From UBA11346 sp038318565 (GTDB lineage: Bacteria; Planctomycetota; UBA11346), in the NCBI GenBank assembly GCA_038318565.1, contig JBBQCI010000007.1, forward strand, positions 1-64,000: 64,000 nt of DNA, written 5' to 3'. The notes beneath the pieces were generated by a model. That model worked only from the letters and a program-made list of their open reading frames with translations. It was not told the origin of the DNA and searched no databases. Of this stretch, positions 32,863-42,032 are shown piece after piece. Every line of letters begins with the position of its first letter. Positions within the stretch are counted from its first letter, which is position 1. Position numbers and translations under genes: made by a program.

Positions 32863-33939
32863 TCAGGTTTGCGGAGGCGGCGGCGGAGGCGGAGGCGACG
32901 CACGCTTGGGAACGAGCAGGCTGAGCACCACCGATACCGCGAGGATCCCGCAGATGATGCCAAGCGACCAGCCGATTGGGAACTTGCCCTGGGCGTCGAG
33001 CAACTGGTTGAATCCAGGTACCACTTCACCCAACATTTTCACGCCGACGAACACCAAGATCAGCGACAATCCATACTTCAGCAGGTGGAACTTATCCATC
33101 ACGCTGGAGAGCAGGAAATACATCGCCCGCAGGCCGAGGATAGCGCAGATGTTCGAGGTGAAGACAATCAGCGGCTCGTCGGTGATGGCGAAGATCGCCG
33201 GCACGCTGTCGATTGAGAATATGATGTCGGTCACCTCGACCAGGATCAGCACTAGGAACAGCGGCGTGGCCATCAGCACCCCGTCGCGGCGCAGGAAGAA
33301 GCGTTGCCCCTCCAGATTCGGGGTAATCGGGAACAGCTTGCGCACCAGTCGGACGACCGGATTGCGCTCGGGTTCCAGCTTGTGATCGCCGAGCAGGGCC
33401 ATCTTGATGCCGGTGACGATCAGGAATCCGCCGGCCAGCCAGACGATCCATTGGTACTGCAGGAGAATGGCCCCGGCGGCGATAAACAGTGCGCGGAAGA
33501 TGATCGCACCGAGAATGCCATAGAAGAGGATGCGGTGCTGGTACTTCGCGGGCACCGCGAAGTAGCTGAAGATCATCGCCCAGACAAACACGTTGTCGAC
33601 CGCCAGGGCCTTCTCGACGACGTAGCCTGCGAGATATTCCATGCCGATGCGTCTCGCCGCCGTCTCGGGCGTCTCGCCAAGGCTGGCCAGAAGTCCGGCC
33701 TTCGCCGGTTCGGCCAGGGCCTGCCCAGCGTACCACCAGAGCACCGCCCCGACCGTCAGACCGAGGGCGACCCACACCACACTCCACGCTGCCGCTTCCT
33801 TAAAAGAGACTTCATGGGCCTGCTTGTGGAAGACGCCCAGGTCGAGAGCAAGGATGCCCAGGACGAGGGCGGTGAATACCCCGTAGACCCACCAGTATTC
33901 GGCAAACGGAAAGAGCACGATCGATTCCATGGTGGACAT
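32863..33939 (-). CDS. TerC/Alx-family integral membrane protein
   Basis: About 358 residues with eight or nine membrane helices. Diagnostic acidic-residue segments are VVEKALAVDNVFVWAMIFSY and LVEVTDIIFSIDSVPAIFAI, which hold the conserved Asp residues thought to bind metal. TerC/Alx proteins are linked to manganese export and metal handling during secretion. The C-terminus ends in a run of eight prolines. I start at 33939; the upstream extension in frame is not membrane-like. The gene is divergent from the phosphofructokinase gene. Confidence 0.9.
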   Translation of the reverse strand: MSTMESIVLFPFAEYWWVYGVFTALVLGILALDLGVFHKQAHEVSFKEAAAWSVVWVALGLTVGAVLWWYAGQALAEPAKAGLLASLGETPETAARRIGMEYLAGYVVEKALAVDNVFVWAMIFSYFAVPAKYQHRILFYGILGAIIFRALFIAAGAILLQYQWIVWLAGGFLIVTGIKMALLGDHKLEPERNPVVRLVRKLFPITPNLEGQRFFLRRDGVLMATPLFLVLILVEVTDIIFSIDSVPAIFAITDEPLIVFTSNICAILGLRAMYFLLSSVMDKFHLLKYGLSLILVFVGVKMLGEVVPGFNQLLDAQGKFPIGWSLGIICGILAVSVVLSLLVPKRASPPPPPPPPQT

Positions 33940-34046
33940 GGTAATGGGGAGTTTCGCTGTTCTACAAGCGAATCCAGAGGAACCTTTAATGTCAGACCGG
34001 CAGTCCAGACCTTGGCAGACGCAAATCGGCTCCACCATTCATTCTC

Positions 34047-35291
34047 ATGGCCAAATCTAAGACCCGCTGCATCGGCGTCCTCACCTCCGGCGGCGACTGC
34101 CCCGGGCTGAACGCTGCCATCCGAGGTGTCGCCAAGGCCGCAATCGGCCAATACGGCATCAAGTGCATCGGCATCCTTGACGGCTTCCGCGGCTTGGTCG
34201 AGAACCGCACCATGATCCTCGACGACCGTGCGGTCAGCGGCGTGCTGACCATGGGCGGCACCATCCTGGGCACCAGCCGCGACAAGCCGCACAAGATGGC
34301 GATGGGTGGTAAGGTCCGCGACATGACCGAAGTCGCGGTCGAGAACGCCAAGCGCATGCAGATCGACTGCCTGGTCTGCCTGGGCGGCGCCGGCACGCAG
34401 AAGAACGCCAACCGTCTGCGCGAGGCAGGCCTGAACGTCATCACCCTGCCCAAGACGATCGACAACGACATCTGGAACACCGACATCACCTTCGGCTACG
34501 ACACCGCGCTCGACATCGCTAGCGAGGCGATCGACCGGTTGCACACCACCGCAACCAGCCACCAGCGCATCATCGTGGTCGAACTCATGGGCCACAAGGC
34601 CGGCTGGCTGACCCTGGGCGCCGGCATCGCTGGCGGCGCCGACGTCATCTTGATCCCAGAAATCCCCTACGACGAGGAGAAGGTCGCCGAGCACCTGCTC
34701 GACCGCAGCCGCCACGGCAAGCGCTTCTCGATCGTCGCCGTCTCGGAAGGTGCGCTCAGCGTCAGTGAGTCGAAGGCCGCCGCCAAGGTGGAGGCCGAAG
34801 CCGCAGCCGGCAAGAAGGACAAGAAGAAGGAGCGCAAGGCCCAGCCGAAGGCGGGCAAGGACGACCACGAAACCAAGGCGCGTAAGGCTTCCGAGACCGA
34901 CGAGGACTACAGCCCGACCGAGACCGTGCTGATCAAGCGCGGCACCGGCGCTCCGGTCGAGGCGACCTACCACTCGGTGCAAGAGCCCAAAGCCAGCCGT
35001 CTGGCCCGCGCTCTGCAGCGCCTGACCGGCACCGAGGCGCGCGTCACCACCCTCGGCCACGTCCAGCGCGGCGGCACCCCATCGGCCTCCGATCGACTGC
35101 TATGCACTCGGCTGGGCACCACCGCCGCTGACTTGCTCGCCGCCGGCCACTATGGCTGCATGGTGGCGGTGAAGGGCGACGACATCGTGCCGATGCCGCT
35201 CGATCAGGTTGCCGGTAAGCTGAAATTGGTGCCGCCCGACCACGCCAGCGTGCGTTCAGCACGCTTGGTCGGCACCTGCATGGGTGATTGA
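34047..35291 (+). CDS. pfkA: 6-phosphofructokinase (GGxGTQKN subtype)
   Basis: A 414-residue glycolytic kinase. The N-terminal GVLTSGGDCPGLNAAIRG, the catalytic LPKTIDNDIWNTD (residues 134-146) and the C-terminal LGHVQRGGTPSASDR (336-350) are conserved. The loop that reads GGDGS in E. coli PfkA is GGAGT here (113-117), so the phosphoryl donor (ATP or pyrophosphate) cannot be assumed. Residues ~241-289 form a highly charged Lys/Glu/Ala insert absent from standard enzymes. It overlaps the following methyltransferase gene by one base (TGATG). Confidence 0.9.
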   Translation: MAKSKTRCIGVLTSGGDCPGLNAAIRGVAKAAIGQYGIKCIGILDGFRGLVENRTMILDDRAVSGVLTMGGTILGTSRDKPHKMAMGGKVRDMTEVAVENAKRMQIDCLVCLGGAGTQKNANRLREAGLNVITLPKTIDNDIWNTDITFGYDTALDIASEAIDRLHTTATSHQRIIVVELMGHKAGWLTLGAGIAGGADVILIPEIPYDEEKVAEHLLDRSRHGKRFSIVAVSEGALSVSESKAAAKVEAEAAAGKKDKKKERKAQPKAGKDDHETKARKASETDEDYSPTETVLIKRGTGAPVEATYHSVQEPKASRLARALQRLTGTEARVTTLGHVQRGGTPSASDRLLCTRLGTTAADLLAAGHYGCMVAVKGDDIVPMPLDQVAGKLKLVPPDHASVRSARLVGTCMGD

Positions 35292-36433
35292 TGCCACTGC
35301 GTGATCTCGGCGTCGGTCGTGAAAGCGCCGGCTTCGTTCAACGTGGTCATCCGTGGATCCGGCCCGACCGCTTCACCATCGGCCTCGATCGGCTGCGCCC
35401 AGGTGAGGTCGTCCGCCTGGTAGACGAGCACAAGCGCCCGGTCGCCACGGCGCTGGCCGATCCCGGCGCCACGGTCTGCGCCCGTGTCGTTCCCGATGGC
35501 TGGGATCCCGCTGCGGCGGCACGCCGGGCCTGGCAACGCCGCTCCGCCCTGCACGCCGATGCCGCAACCGACTGCTACCGCGTAGTGCATGGCGAGGCCG
35601 ACGCCTTGCCCGGCCTGCGTGTCGAACGCCTGGGCACCTGCCTGAACGCCGTCATCACCGCCGCCTGCATTTTGCCGCACCTTGATACCGCGCTGGGCGC
35701 GCTCGCCGCCTGCCTGCCCGGCTGCACGGTAATCGTCCACGACCATCTCGCCGACCTGCGGCGTGCCGGCGTACGCACCCGCGCCTGGCCGGAGGGCGTC
35801 GTCGATCCCGGACTGATCGTCGAGGCTCGCGAACTCGGTGTCACCTACCCGCTGCGCCCCGCCGCCGGCCTCGCCTGCGGCATCTACGTCGACCAGCGTG
35901 CCACCCGCGCCTGGCTACGCCGCCGCGCCGCCGGCCTCAGCGTGCTCAACCTGTTCGCCTACACCGGCGCGTTCTCGTTGTCGTTGCTCGCCGCCGGAGC
36001 GACCAGCGCCACCGACGTCGACCTCTCTCAACCGTCCCTCGACCGCGCCGCCGAGGCAGCAGCGCGCAATGGCCTCTCCGGCCATCGCATCGTTCGCCGC
36101 GATGCCCGCTCCTTCCTCGCCGCCGAGCAGCAGCGCTTCGACCGCGTCATCATCGACCCACCGACCTCGGCCCAAGGCGAGGACGGCTGGGTGGCGCGGC
36201 GCGATTACCCAGAACTGCTACGACTAGCCTGGCCGCGCGTGGCCCCCGGCGGCCTGCTGTTGGCAATCAGCAACAGCGTTGGCAAGCCCTTCCCCCTGCG
36301 TGAAACGATGCGCGCCGCCTGCCCCAGCGGCAAACCGGTCGACGGCCCGGACCTCGGCGAGGACATCCCGCAACTGCCGGGCTTCCCAGAAGGCCGGCCA
36401 TTCCGGCTGACCGGTATGGCTCTGCCCGGCTGA
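35291..36433 (+). CDS. RlmI-like class I SAM-dependent rRNA methyltransferase
   Basis: About 380 residues. An N-terminal PUA-like domain (AGFVQRGHPWIRPDRF, PGEVVRLVDEHKRPVATALA) and a central EEHEE-like part precede the methyltransferase domain. SAM motif I is LNLFAYTGAFSLSLLAAG, followed by ATDVDLSQPSLDRAAEAA and motif IV FDRVIIDPPTSAQG. The layout matches RlmI, which makes m5C1962 in 23S rRNA, but a Cys nucleophile in the DPP motif region is not evident, so specificity is not certain. The ATG shares a base with the pfk stop. Confidence 0.85.
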   Translation: MPLRDLGVGRESAGFVQRGHPWIRPDRFTIGLDRLRPGEVVRLVDEHKRPVATALADPGATVCARVVPDGWDPAAAARRAWQRRSALHADAATDCYRVVHGEADALPGLRVERLGTCLNAVITAACILPHLDTALGALAACLPGCTVIVHDHLADLRRAGVRTRAWPEGVVDPGLIVEARELGVTYPLRPAAGLACGIYVDQRATRAWLRRRAAGLSVLNLFAYTGAFSLSLLAAGATSATDVDLSQPSLDRAAEAAARNGLSGHRIVRRDARSFLAAEQQRFDRVIIDPPTSAQGEDGWVARRDYPELLRLAWPRVAPGGLLLAISNSVGKPFPLRETMRAACPSGKPVDGPDLGEDIPQLPGFPEGRPFRLTGMALPG

Positions 36434-36455
36434 ACTGCCTATTGCTGGGATCTGT

Positions 36456-37712
36456 CTACTTGCCCGGTTCCGGCACGGCCATCAGGCGTTCCAGGAAGGG
36501 GCGGTCGGCCCACCTGAACCACGATGGGCTGCGTCCGGGCACCACACCGTTGGCCGGGGTAGACTGGGCGTACAGAGCCAGATTCAGTATCGGGGAGGGC
36601 TCGACCGTCATGCGGATGGTGGCGCGCACGCCGAAGGTGAAATGCCGCTGGTCGGCATCCAAGCGGTCGCGTTTCCCACGGTTGCTGTCATCCCAGAACG
36701 GAGTCAGGATCACCTGCATGACTCGTTCTGGTTGCTCTGACCGACGCCAATAGACACCGATGGGTTTGTCCCATTGCAGCGGCCCAGTATCCGAACCAGC
36801 CTGCATGTCCCAGTGCAATTCCTGCTGATAGCCCGTTGTCGGCAGGGTGTCGATGATGGGGAAGACGTCTTCCTTATTCAACTGCACGGGTTTCCAGGTT
36901 GACTGCACGAAACCACCGCGACGGGCACGCATGGCAAAGCGCCAAGCACCGAATTGATTATTTTCATCATAGGTCTTGGTGCCACTCGGCAGCACAATCG
37001 GATCAAACCTGAGCATCGACACTGCCGGATCACGCCACAGCGACACTTCCCATTCCGGTAGCGCAGCCGTTGCATTATGCATAATCGCACGCCGATTGTT
37101 ATCCTGCGCCTCTGCCACGGGATTCCACGACGTCCAGGCACCATCTGGTTGCATCTGCAGGACACTCCGCCACTGCACAGTCGCAACCGGCTGTGGATAC
37201 CGGATCAATCGAAATTCATAGTCAAAACCCGGTGGACGCCGATCGGGGGGAATGACGGTGGGGGGGATACCTACCTCCGCATCAAACGCATTTGCAATCA
37301 ACTGGAACGGTGGTTCGCACCATGTGTCATGATTCATCCGTGGCGATACAACAGCAGTAAACTTATGCGCCCTTGCCCTTGGCAGGCGAACTTGCCCGTT
37401 CACGTCAGTGTCCTTATCCCCAAACGTCAAATCGTACATGCGGCCCGATGTCAGGTAATCCTTCCTGGTTAACCGATGCGAACAAAACAACGGAATGCCC
37501 ACTGCTGGTAGGCCATCTTGATCAATAATTCTGAAGACTAAGGATTTTTCCACAGCATCGCCCGACATCTCGTCCCATGCCGCCTCGACTTCAGATTGTG
37601 TTGGACCATCCGGCCCTTCACCAGGCACGGGAACCCGATCAGCACAACCTGATAAGACCATACCACTGAGGGCCACGGCCACGACGTACGGTATCAAGCC
37701 TGATGTGACCAT
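36456..37712 (-). CDS. Lipoprotein of an unrecognised family, paralogue B
   Basis: About 418 residues. Starting at 37712 gives a lipoprotein signal peptide ending in the lipobox LSGC (VVAVALSGMVLSGC). An early beta-sandwich-like part (SLVFRIIDQDGLPAVGIPLF, TDVNGQVRLPRA) looks like a carboxypeptidase-regulatory or Big-type fold. The rest is shared with the upstream gene: GFDYEFRLIRYPQP, EWEVSLWRDPA, WRFAMRARRGGF, VYWRRSEQPERVMQVILTPF and the terminal WADRPFLERLMAVPEPGK. Function is unknown. It is the last gene of the 43.8-36.4 kb operon and is encoded in lower-GC DNA than the window average. The start lies 11 bp after the paralogue's stop. Confidence 0.75.
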   Translation of the reverse strand: MVTSGLIPYVVAVALSGMVLSGCADRVPVPGEGPDGPTQSEVEAAWDEMSGDAVEKSLVFRIIDQDGLPAVGIPLFCSHRLTRKDYLTSGRMYDLTFGDKDTDVNGQVRLPRARAHKFTAVVSPRMNHDTWCEPPFQLIANAFDAEVGIPPTVIPPDRRPPGFDYEFRLIRYPQPVATVQWRSVLQMQPDGAWTSWNPVAEAQDNNRRAIMHNATAALPEWEVSLWRDPAVSMLRFDPIVLPSGTKTYDENNQFGAWRFAMRARRGGFVQSTWKPVQLNKEDVFPIIDTLPTTGYQQELHWDMQAGSDTGPLQWDKPIGVYWRRSEQPERVMQVILTPFWDDSNRGKRDRLDADQRHFTFGVRATIRMTVEPSPILNLALYAQSTPANGVVPGRSPSWFRWADRPFLERLMAVPEPGK

Positions 37713-37723
37713 CACCAACGATG

Positions 37724-38992
37724 CTATTTGCCCGGTTCCGGCATGGCAAGCAACCGTTCCAGGAAGGGGCGGTCGGCCCATTGGTACCAAGACGGGGATA
37801 TGCCACTCCAATCAGTCCCTCGCACACGTGGCACAGCGTCCGGTGATAGCGCAAGGATCGGCGCGCCATCGGCCAAGGCCGTCAAACTGGCCTTAATGCC
37901 GAATCGATAGAACTCCGGCAGCGCTTCAACGGACATACGGTTCTTTCGTCGATCTATCCAATATGGCGTCAGTCGGATTTGTAATGTCATGGTTGGTTGA
38001 CCTGGTCGCCTCCAATACAACGCTACGGGCTTGTTCCATGACAAGGGTTGGCGCCCCTCTTGTTCAGGGACATCCCAGACCACCTCTTTCTGAAAGCCGT
38101 CGGTAGGCATTACATCGACAATAGGAAACAAATCACGGCCATCCTGGGTCAATGGTTTCCATGTCGAAAGATGAAAATCACCTCGTTTCGCCCGAATTGC
38201 CATGCGCCAATGGACCGGATTGACCTTCTCGACGACATCTTCGAATCCCAGTGGATGCATATACTTCGTACGAGTCTCAATCAGCGCACCGGGCTCACGC
38301 CATAATGACACCTCCCATTCAGGTGAAGAATCCGGAAGTTGAATCGTGGTATCGCCGCCCACCAGACGCAACCTGGACTGAGCAAGGGGATTCCATGTCT
38401 CCCATGAACCATCAGTTTTCATCTCTTTGACAGATTGCCAGAATACCGTCTGCCCTTGCTGTGGGTAGCGAATGATCCGGAATTCGTAGTCGAAGCCAGT
38501 GGGTCTACGTTCTGGCGAAATACCGGCATGCTCAGGCGATTGACCAGCCTTGATCTTGAATTCGTTCAGCGCCATCTCGAACGGTGGAATCGCCCAACGA
38601 TCATTATCCATCCGTGACGGCGATATAGTCGCCTCGAAGTTCTGCCCACGAACCAAGGTGGTGCGGGCAATGCCTGCCACATCCGTGACTAGTTCTTGTC
38701 TATCGATCGTGAACGGGTCGCCCGTTATGAGAAAATCCGCATTCCGATACCTGGCCCAGAATAGCACCGGAATTCCGGCGGCCGGCTTTTCATTCTGGTC
38801 CACCACGCGAAATGAGAATATCTTCGCTGCCACACCATCACTCATGACTTTCCACATCTGGGCCGCTTTCGCCTGGCGAACAGCATCTTCTTGCACCTCC
38901 GCCGCCGCATCGTCGACGGGCTGTGACGATTCTGCGGCGCTAAGCACACTACAGAGCACTACACCAACGAGACCGCCACGCATGCAATTCAT
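37724..38992 (-). CDS. Secreted protein of an unrecognised family, paralogue A
   Basis: A 422-residue exported protein (signal RGGLVGVVLCSVLSAAES) related along its whole length to the downstream lipoprotein. Shared blocks are FRVVDQNEKPAAGIPVLF, GFDYEFRIIRYPQQ, EWEVSLWREPG, WRMAIRAKRGDFHLSTWKP, ALYWRRPGQP and WADRPFLERLLAMPEPGK. The N-terminal part looks like a regulatory beta-sandwich; the rest is undefined. The start overlaps the hydrolase stop by ATGA. The tandem pair probably arose by duplication; the last ~60 bp remain nearly identical. Confidence 0.75.
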   Translation of the reverse strand: MNCMRGGLVGVVLCSVLSAAESSQPVDDAAAEVQEDAVRQAKAAQMWKVMSDGVAAKIFSFRVVDQNEKPAAGIPVLFWARYRNADFLITGDPFTIDRQELVTDVAGIARTTLVRGQNFEATISPSRMDNDRWAIPPFEMALNEFKIKAGQSPEHAGISPERRPTGFDYEFRIIRYPQQGQTVFWQSVKEMKTDGSWETWNPLAQSRLRLVGGDTTIQLPDSSPEWEVSLWREPGALIETRTKYMHPLGFEDVVEKVNPVHWRMAIRAKRGDFHLSTWKPLTQDGRDLFPIVDVMPTDGFQKEVVWDVPEQEGRQPLSWNKPVALYWRRPGQPTMTLQIRLTPYWIDRRKNRMSVEALPEFYRFGIKASLTALADGAPILALSPDAVPRVRGTDWSGISPSWYQWADRPFLERLLAMPEPGK

Positions 38993-40971
38993 GGATCGAT
39001 CCTCGCTCGAATATCAGCCCAGATATTATGCACGCGCTGGATCGTGTAGTTGTACTGGGCCGAATGATCCAAGGCATCATCCCCAAAACCATCGGTTGTT
39101 TGAATGTCCCGAGCCCCGCCTGTGTAAAAGCTCCCGAGTGTTGCAGGACCACATGTTCCTACAGCCACGGTTCTGGATCGAGTTACGAGCGCAATTATGG
39201 CAGCTCGCGAAGTCAGTCCTATCCCGTCTACTGCCATCGAATTCCAAGTCAGAGGCCGAATGCCCAATACTGAAGTTATCTCACTGAAAGGCCCCATGCT
39301 GTATAATTGCCGACCACTGGTTATTTGCCAAAGATCCTCATACGTCACGAATGCATTCATTTCAGGTGGCAACGATCCGACCAATCGAGCTTCATAAGCA
39401 AAGCCGGCATCCGGTTTGGTAAACTGATTGAGACCCCATACACCCTCAGTAGCAGGATCCTGCCCATTAACCAAGCCATACACTGGCCCGGTGCGATCGA
39501 CCACACCTAGATGGTAGACCGGACCATCGAGTGTAGGGTCCAGACGATTTAGCTCAGCAGCGTTTCTACCCCTGTAAGTATTCACATCTTCGCCAGGTGG
39601 CGCCCAGCGAATTCTCGCCTGCCTCCACTCAGTTTGCGTAACAAGGCTTCGCTGAGTGCGAGGCCGTGAAAACCGGATAACATCCGGCATGTATTCTCCA
39701 GTGAAAATGGATTCGGCTAAGACGCCCTCTGGAAAGAGCCAAGGTGCATTCAGCTGAAATGCACCTGACGCTTCTGCGGACTGGAGCGAAAAATAATGCG
39801 CTGCCACTATGCGATTGGGCGCCAAAGTCCGAACACCCTCGGCCAACACGATGTTGCCCATACTATGCGCCATGAGTTCGATGTTTTCCTGGCCATGCTC
39901 TTGAGCCAACCTTACAAGTAATGCAGGGAGCGCTAAGGTGCCACTGCGTCTGGCCTGGAATTCGCTACGATCATAATTCTGTGGTCTGAACGCTTGTGGG
40001 AGTACGCCGTCGCCAACGTATTCTGTGGGCCAAGAAAAGAGAACAAACCGACCGCCGTACTTCTCCCAATACAACCTCTTGTATGCTGTTTCGGTAAATG
40101 CTCTGCGCTCCCAGGTTTGCATCCGGTATCCGTGTATATGCAGGATAACCTTGTCGGTGCCCCGCGGAGCAGTCAACCGGGGGTCGTAGAGACCTTCTGC
40201 TTCCGCATTTCTACCTGGAAATGGGCCAGAATCGCGAGTAGTAAACAATGTTGGCTGTGGCCAAGGGTTCTGGCCAGCATTGGACTCTCGATCTCCAGCT
40301 GATTCGTGATGATAACAGCTACGAAAGTCAGACGCTCGGGAGAAAAAATGGGGACTAACAGCTTCCGGGCGGATTGTCTGAGTTATGGAAGGGCAGATTA
40401 CGATGGACCACTGACCGTCTCCAGGCTCGGCAACTGTAGAATTCTCAGGATTAGAATTACGCACGACGTCGCCATTGGTCTCGAACAGCCACGGGCTGTG
40501 ATAACCGCCAAAGCCCTCAAGGAGATAGGTCTTCTCAATGCGTTTGAGATCCAGCCCCAGCAGTTCGGCGACCTTCTTACCCTTTTGGCAGATCTGGTTG
40601 GCCACATCCGTCTTGCGCAGGTAGTCCATGGTCAGATCAGTATCGCTGTTGGAGAAGACCTTGACCTTCAAGTCGTGGGTCGGGGCGTCGACCCAACGCA
40701 TACCCACGGTCAGATAGTCCTTCTTGAGGTAGTCATCCAAGCCGCGCACGACCAGACGCATGCGGGCCATGTCTTCGAGATCGCGCAGGCGGGCGATATC
40801 GCGCCGACCACCGGCCCTACCTGGCACCCGCACACTGTCAGTCAGCTTGTCCATGTCGTAGTCCGGTGACGTCGGAGTCTCATCGACGTCACCGCTATCA
40901 CGATCGTTATTGTACCAGAAGCGCATCGGCAGCAGTTCATGCGTCAGATCGGTACCGGCGCCGGTCACCAC
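38989..40971 (-). CDS. Alpha/beta-hydrolase part of a frameshift-split secreted protein
   Basis: A 660-residue frame that opens at a GTG overlapping the previous stop. Codons before this GTG in the same frame read DAVLWVDRDRDE, continuing the protein upstream, so the GTG is probably not a real start. Residues ~1-60 carry Asp-rich motifs (WYNNDRDSGDVDE). Residues ~280-450 form an alpha/beta hydrolase: DKVILHIHGYRMQTWERRAF at the oxyanion side, RFVLFSWPTEYVGDG, and nucleophile Ser in ELMAHSMGNIVLAEG. This resembles the DUF900-type lipase-like hydrolases. GC content falls clearly in the 3' half. The downstream paralogues start by ATGA overlap. Confidence 0.7.
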   Translation of the reverse strand: MVTGAGTDLTHELLPMRFWYNNDRDSGDVDETPTSPDYDMDKLTDSVRVPGRAGGRRDIARLRDLEDMARMRLVVRGLDDYLKKDYLTVGMRWVDAPTHDLKVKVFSNSDTDLTMDYLRKTDVANQICQKGKKVAELLGLDLKRIEKTYLLEGFGGYHSPWLFETNGDVVRNSNPENSTVAEPGDGQWSIVICPSITQTIRPEAVSPHFFSRASDFRSCYHHESAGDRESNAGQNPWPQPTLFTTRDSGPFPGRNAEAEGLYDPRLTAPRGTDKVILHIHGYRMQTWERRAFTETAYKRLYWEKYGGRFVLFSWPTEYVGDGVLPQAFRPQNYDRSEFQARRSGTLALPALLVRLAQEHGQENIELMAHSMGNIVLAEGVRTLAPNRIVAAHYFSLQSAEASGAFQLNAPWLFPEGVLAESIFTGEYMPDVIRFSRPRTQRSLVTQTEWRQARIRWAPPGEDVNTYRGRNAAELNRLDPTLDGPVYHLGVVDRTGPVYGLVNGQDPATEGVWGLNQFTKPDAGFAYEARLVGSLPPEMNAFVTYEDLWQITSGRQLYSMGPFSEITSVLGIRPLTWNSMAVDGIGLTSRAAIIALVTRSRTVAVGTCGPATLGSFYTGGARDIQTTDGFGDDALDHSAQYNYTIQRVHNIWADIRARIDP

Positions 40972-42032
40972 CTCGTCACGATCGCGGTCGACCCAAAGTA
41001 CGGCGTCGAAAACGTGATCTTGACCTGGTCCATGGCCGGCGGGCCGACATTGTCGTCCGGGGTGTAGGAGATGCGCAGATCACTGCGGCCCGGGTCGATA
41101 CCTTCCAGGCGCAGTTCGTAGGAGCCGTTGCCGCAGCGGTAGTCCTCGCCGGAAGGCCAATAGGTCAGGGTGCCGTCTGGGCTGCCGCTGCCGCCGGAGC
41201 TGCTGCCACTGGTGACTCGGTAGAGGCGCATGCGTGCGCTCGGATACGTTGGCTTGGCATATCCCTGCCGTGGGTCCTTGACCCCGGTGATGCGCATCCA
41301 GCTGACCGACAAGTCGATGTCGTCTTTCTTTGCTCCGGTTTTCTCGAAATCCTGCGACGGTAGTTTGCCCGTCTCAGTAATCTGCTGGCGTTCGGGTTCT
41401 GTGTTCGACTCCTCGTATCCATGATTCACGACCAACAGCAACCCAGGCAACTTCAGGTCGGCGTCACCAACCGGCCATTCGACCTTGTCCTCTTGCAGAC
41501 TGCTGCTCGGCGACTTCTGCTTATGGAAGGGATCATCACTGTCGTTGTCGCTGTCGACATCCAGATCGATGTTGACGATGCGAGCTTCGAAGTCTGGCGC
41601 TGTACCACTGCCCGAACAACCGACCAGCGAACCGGTGAACTTCTGACTGACGTTGCTGTCCCGATAGTCGTTGGGGAATTGCGGCGGCACCTGATAGGCC
41701 GAAACCAGGAACGGATGCACGCGGAACAGCTTGTCGTTGGTCGGACACGGGTCTGACGGTGGCAGTTCCTTGTACAGCGCAGCTGGACTACCCAAGGGTC
41801 CCTTCTTCAGATTATCGATATAGCGACCAGTTTCAGCCTGGATGGTGACGCCGGTCTCGCCAGGAATGGCGTTCAGACCACTGTGCGGCACGACATCCGG
41901 TTTGACCGTAATCGTGACCCCAAGCAGGAAATGATAATACGGGTACGGCAGATTTTCTTCTAGCGCTGCCGCTGTCGCCAAACCGGCAACCACGACAAGA
42001 CTGGCGATACGGAGCTGGCGGGTCAGGTTCAT
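40965..42032 (-). CDS. N-terminal part of a frameshift-split secreted Asp-rich protein
   Basis: A 355-residue frame with a signal peptide (RIASLVVVAGLATAAALE), linked to the TPR gene by ATGA. It contains an Asp-rich, calcium-binding-like stretch (NIDLDVDSDNDSDD) and a C-terminal beta domain (YELRLEGIDPGRSDLRISYT). The frame ends SGTAIVTRW-like nonsense after DQVKITF. If one T is added to the TTTT run at 41009-41012, translation passes from DQVKITF into DAVLWVDRDRDE of the next frame, giving one continuous protein of about 1,025 residues. The split may be a real mutation, a programmed shift or a sequencing error. Confidence 0.7.
   Translation of the reverse strand: MNLTRQLRIASLVVVAGLATAAALEENLPYPYYHFLLGVTITVKPDVVPHSGLNAIPGETGVTIQAETGRYIDNLKKGPLGSPAALYKELPPSDPCPTNDKLFRVHPFLVSAYQVPPQFPNDYRDSNVSQKFTGSLVGCSGSGTAPDFEARIVNIDLDVDSDNDSDDPFHKQKSPSSSLQEDKVEWPVGDADLKLPGLLLVVNHGYEESNTEPERQQITETGKLPSQDFEKTGAKKDDIDLSVSWMRITGVKDPRQGYAKPTYPSARMRLYRVTSGSSSGGSGSPDGTLTYWPSGEDYRCGNGSYELRLEGIDPGRSDLRISYTPDDNVGPPAMDQVKITFSTPYFGSTAIVTRW

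Noticed and set aside
36456..42032. A polymorphic toxin system with cytoplasmic immunity genes
   Set aside because: The downstream paralogues carry signal peptides or a lipobox and are large; no toxin pre-domain or secretion genes are seen. Only an exported effector/cognate-protein idea is kept as a hypothesis.
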